From positions 1-8,844 of the forward strand of contig DMEZ01000007.1 of assembly GCA_003450735.1 (NCBI GenBank): a stretch of 8,844 nucleotides of DNA. The letters run 5' to 3'. Below are positions 5,740 to 8,844 of the stretch, piece after piece (position 1 is the stretch's first letter; each line of letters opens with the position of its first letter). The notes beneath the pieces were generated by a model that did no database searches, was not told the origin of the DNA, and saw nothing but the letters and a program-made list of their open reading frames with translations. Made by a program: the position numbers and the translations under genes. The DNA is from Elusimicrobiota bacterium. Lineage in GTDB: Bacteria; Elusimicrobiota; Elusimicrobia; UBA1565.

Positions 5740-7056
5740 CTAAGGGCGCGCGCGCAGGAGCGCCCCCGCGGAGGCGAGAGCCTCCTCCAGGGTGGGGACG
5801 TCCTTCTGCTCGCTCTTGAGGAGGTCGCGCACCACGATGGACTGCTCGTCCATGACCATGACGGCCACGGGCAGGCCCTTCTTGCCCGCGTAGGCGAGCT
5901 GCTTGCCCACCCCGTTGGCCTTGCCGGCGAAGAGGTCGACGCACACGCCCCGCCCGCGCAGGGCCCGGGCCACGGCCTGGGCGAGCGGCTTCTGCTCGGG
6001 GGTGCGGAAGCCGACGAACGCCTGCGCCTCGGTGCGGCTCTCGAGCTTGAGCAGGCCGCTCTTGCAGGCCGCGTCGAAGAGGCGCGAGAGGCCGATGGAG
6101 CCGCCCACGCCGGGGAGCTTGAGCTTCGAGAAGGTGGAGGCCAGGTCGTCGAAGCGCCCGCCGCCCGCGATGGAGCCGAACTCCTCGCGGCCGGTCAGCA
6201 CGCACTCGAAGACGACGCCGGTGTAGTAGTCGAGCCCGCGCACCACGCCGGGCCGGAAGGAGAGCGCCGCGTCCGGCACGCCGAGCGAGCGCAGGCCGTC
6301 CCAGACGGTCCTCAGCTCCTCCATCCCCTTCTCGTACTCCTCGCTTTTCACCGACGAGACGAAGCCGCCCAGGGCGTCCTGGTAGCCGAAGGTCTCCACG
6401 ATGGCGGACGCCGCGGCCGCATCGAGGCCGGCCAGGGTCGCGAGCTCCTTGGCCGTCTCCTCGGCGCCCTGCTTCTCGAGCTTGTCGAGCGCGCGCAGGG
6501 CCTCGGGCACAGCTTTCTCCGCGACCCCCATCCCGGCCAGCAGGGCCTTGGCGAGGCGGATGTGGTTGAGGGCGATGGTCACCTCGCCCAGGGAGAGGGT
6601 CTTGAGGGCCTCGTAGAGCACCGCGATGCACTCGGAGTCGGCGTTCAGGTCGAGCTGGTTCAAGCCGATGATGTCCACGTCGGCCTGGAAGAAGCCCTGG
6701 AAGCGGCCCGCCTGGGCCCTTTCGCCGCGGAAGCTGTAGGAGACGTCGTAGCGCTTGTAGGGGAAGGCCAGGTCGCCGGCGTTCAGGGCCACCCAGTGCG
6801 CGAGCGGGACGGTGCGGTCGAAGGGCAAAGCCAGCTCGGTGGGCTTGTCGTCGGGCAGGCGCGAGACGCCGAAGATCTGCTTCTCGATGCCGCCGCGCGA
6901 GGTCAAAACCGTGCGCAGCTCGAGCGGGCGCGGGATGAGCCGGGTGAAGCCGTAGAGGCGGAAGGTCTCCTCCACGGAGCGGATCCAGCGCGAGAGCGCC
7001 GCGTTCTGCGCCTCGGTGTAGTCGGCGAAACCGGAGATCTTTCGGGGTTCGAGCAT
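5740..7056 (-). CDS. hisS: Histidyl-tRNA synthetase
   Basis: A 438-residue class II synthetase that charges tRNA-His. Core motifs are in order: LALPFDRTVPLA (75-86) in the ATP/histidine pocket; class II motif 2, YSFRGERAQAGRFQGFFQ (107-124), with the catalytic-type arginine R110; the histidine-specific RGLDYYTGVVFE (273-284); GSIAGGGRFDDL (294-305); and motif 3, GGSIGLSRLF (318-327). Residues about 345-436 form the C-terminal anticodon-binding domain (QAFVGF, then VDLFAGKANGVGKQL). The motif 2 form 'RGERAQAGRF..F.QADVDIIG' differs from the E. coli type (RHERPQKGRYRQF) and is closer to versions I associate with actinobacterial enzymes. The ATG at 7056 is preceded by TATAAT ending 8 nt upstream, with no Shine-Dalgarno sequence. 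There is no room for a T-box leader. The gene is divergent from tyrS. Confidence 0.97.
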   Translation of the reverse strand: MLEPRKISGFADYTEAQNAALSRWIRSVEETFRLYGFTRLIPRPLELRTVLTSRGGIEKQIFGVSRLPDDKPTELALPFDRTVPLAHWVALNAGDLAFPYKRYDVSYSFRGERAQAGRFQGFFQADVDIIGLNQLDLNADSECIAVLYEALKTLSLGEVTIALNHIRLAKALLAGMGVAEKAVPEALRALDKLEKQGAEETAKELATLAGLDAAAASAIVETFGYQDALGGFVSSVKSEEYEKGMEELRTVWDGLRSLGVPDAALSFRPGVVRGLDYYTGVVFECVLTGREEFGSIAGGGRFDDLASTFSKLKLPGVGGSIGLSRLFDAACKSGLLKLESRTEAQAFVGFRTPEQKPLAQAVARALRGRGVCVDLFAGKANGVGKQLAYAGKKGLPVAVMVMDEQSIVVRDLLKSEQKDVPTLEEALASAGALLRARP

Positions 7057-7064
7057 AGTGAGGG

Positions 7065-7070
7065 ATTATA
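7065..7070 (-). promoter_or_regulatory. hisS -10 element
   Basis: A perfect TATAAT on the minus strand ends 8 nt before the hisS ATG, which predicts a 5' end at or within 2 nt of the start codon. The best upstream hexamer is TTTGGT (7092 to 7087) with a 16-bp spacer, a weak -35. Confidence 0.65.
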
Positions 7071-7093
7071 GCGAATCTCGACGGAGACCAAAG

Positions 7094-7102
7094 TGTTATA
7101 AT
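7094..7102 (+). promoter_or_regulatory. tyrS extended -10 element
   Basis: TGTTATAAT is a perfect extended -10 (TGn-TATAAT), which explains why no good -35 is needed. It ends 11 nt before the tyrS ATG, so the leader would be only about 4-5 nt. There is no Shine-Dalgarno sequence. It lies 26 bp from the divergent hisS -10, so the two promoters overlap. Confidence 0.7.
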
Positions 7103-7113
7103 GGCCCGCGGAC

Positions 7114-8394
<1,281 letters not shown>

Positions 8395-8397
8395 GCC

Positions 8398-8844
8398 TCA
8401 GTAGAAGAACAGCAGGATCCCCAACGCCAAGCGGTAGACCACGAAGGGCGCGAGGCTGCGCGTGCGGACCCAGCGAAGCAATACCCAGATGGCTCCGGCG
8501 CCCGATAGCGCGGCCGCCGCGATGGCGGTCCAGAAGGGCCCCGTGAGGGCGGCCGCCTCCAAATGCCTCAGGTGCAGCGCGCCCGCCCCGGCGATGATGG
8601 GGAAGGAGAGCAAAAACGAGAAGCGCGCGGCGTCCTCGCGCTTGAAGCCGAGGACCAGGGCCGCGGTGATGGTGACGCCCGAGCGCGAGACCCCGGGCAC
8701 CAGGGCCAGGGCCTGCGCCAAACCTATCCAGAGCGCGGGCGACCAGTCCATCTCCTTCATCTCGAACGTTTTCCGGCCCTTCCAGTCCGCCAGGCCGAGC
8801 AAAAGGCCGAAGAGCATCAGCGTCCCCGCGATGAGGGCTGGGTC
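8398..8844 (-). CDS. uppP: Undecaprenyl-diphosphate phosphatase, C-terminal part (cut by window edge)
   Basis: 148 residues are visible, in frame to the window edge. UppP proteins are about 260-280 residues, so roughly the first 45% lies outside. The enzyme is an integral membrane protein that dephosphorylates undecaprenyl diphosphate so that the lipid carrier can be reused in cell-wall synthesis; it also confers bacitracin tolerance. The diagnostic loop ALVPGVSRSGVTIT, with the catalytic-site PGxSRSG, is present. It is followed by FKREDAARFSFLLSFPIIAG, a conserved UppP block, and several hydrophobic helices to the C-terminus (YRLALGILLFFY). The N-terminal glutamate-rich motif is not in the window. 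The gene converges on tyrS. Confidence 0.95.
   Translation of the reverse strand, partial: DPALIAGTLMLFGLLLGLADWKGRKTFEMKEMDWSPALWIGLAQALALVPGVSRSGVTITAALVLGFKREDAARFSFLLSFPIIAGAGALHLRHLEAAALTGPFWTAIAAAALSGAGAIWVLLRWVRTRSLAPFVVYRLALGILLFFY

Noticed and set aside
4427..5743. Plus-strand open frame of 438 codons overlapping cyuA in another frame
   Set aside because: Its translation is an arginine/glycine/proline-rich low-complexity string. The other plus frame has all UPF0597 motifs.
5585..6631. Minus-strand open frame of 348 codons inside hisS
   Set aside because: It is an out-of-frame shadow with arginine-rich low complexity. The hisS frame carries all class II motifs.
7057..7113. T-box riboswitch for hisS or tyrS
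   Set aside because: The whole intergenic gap is 57 bp and both -10 elements lie within about 11 nt of the start codons, so no leader RNA exists.

Overview
This is a GC-rich bacterial window (hand counts on sample lines: about 65-70% GC in the housekeeping genes). It holds single-copy translation genes (hisS, tyrS) and an undecaprenyl-diphosphate phosphatase fragment, so it looks chromosomal. The phylum cannot be fixed from the sequence. A poorly studied GC-rich Gram-negative lineage such as an Elusimicrobiota-type genome would fit, but this is only a guess.

Layout. (1) Positions 1-1588, minus strand: a two-gene signalling operon. It contains a cytosolic response-regulator/histidine-kinase fusion (359-1588) and, overlapping its 3' end by 11 bp, the N-terminus of a membrane sensor protein cut by the window edge (1-369). 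(2) Positions 1589-1865: a gene-poor stretch with three helically phased CTTTAC repeats, an inverted repeat, a possible decayed 3' gene end, and a palindrome next to a short T-run. (3) Positions 1866-3180, minus strand: a compact two-gene unit. It encodes a GHKL ATP-binding protein (2153-3115) followed, with an ATGA overlap, by a 96-aa STAS-like DUF4325-type protein (1866-2156). It is driven by a consensus sigma-70 promoter with a palindromic operator filling the -35/-10 spacer and a second copy just upstream. Its base composition is lower in GC than its neighbours, which suggests acquisition. (4) Positions 3197-8844: housekeeping genes in alternating divergent and convergent pairs. These are a BaiN/HI0933-type flavoprotein (minus), a CyuA/UPF0597 cysteine desulfidase-type enzyme (plus), hisS (minus), tyrS (plus), and the C-terminal part of uppP (minus). 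Convergent stops are 3-4 nt apart, and divergent starts are 37 and 57 bp apart.

The most notable observations concern regulation. Four genes have a TATAAT-like -10 element ending exactly 8 nt before the ATG and a fifth ends 11 nt before it, none with a Shine-Dalgarno sequence, so leaderless transcription appears common in this organism. In contrast, the internal operon genes that I checked do have Shine-Dalgarno-like sequences. The operator-controlled GHKL/STAS-like pair resembles a partner-switching (anti-sigma kinase/antagonist) module without a visible sigma factor. It is the best candidate here for a little-described system.
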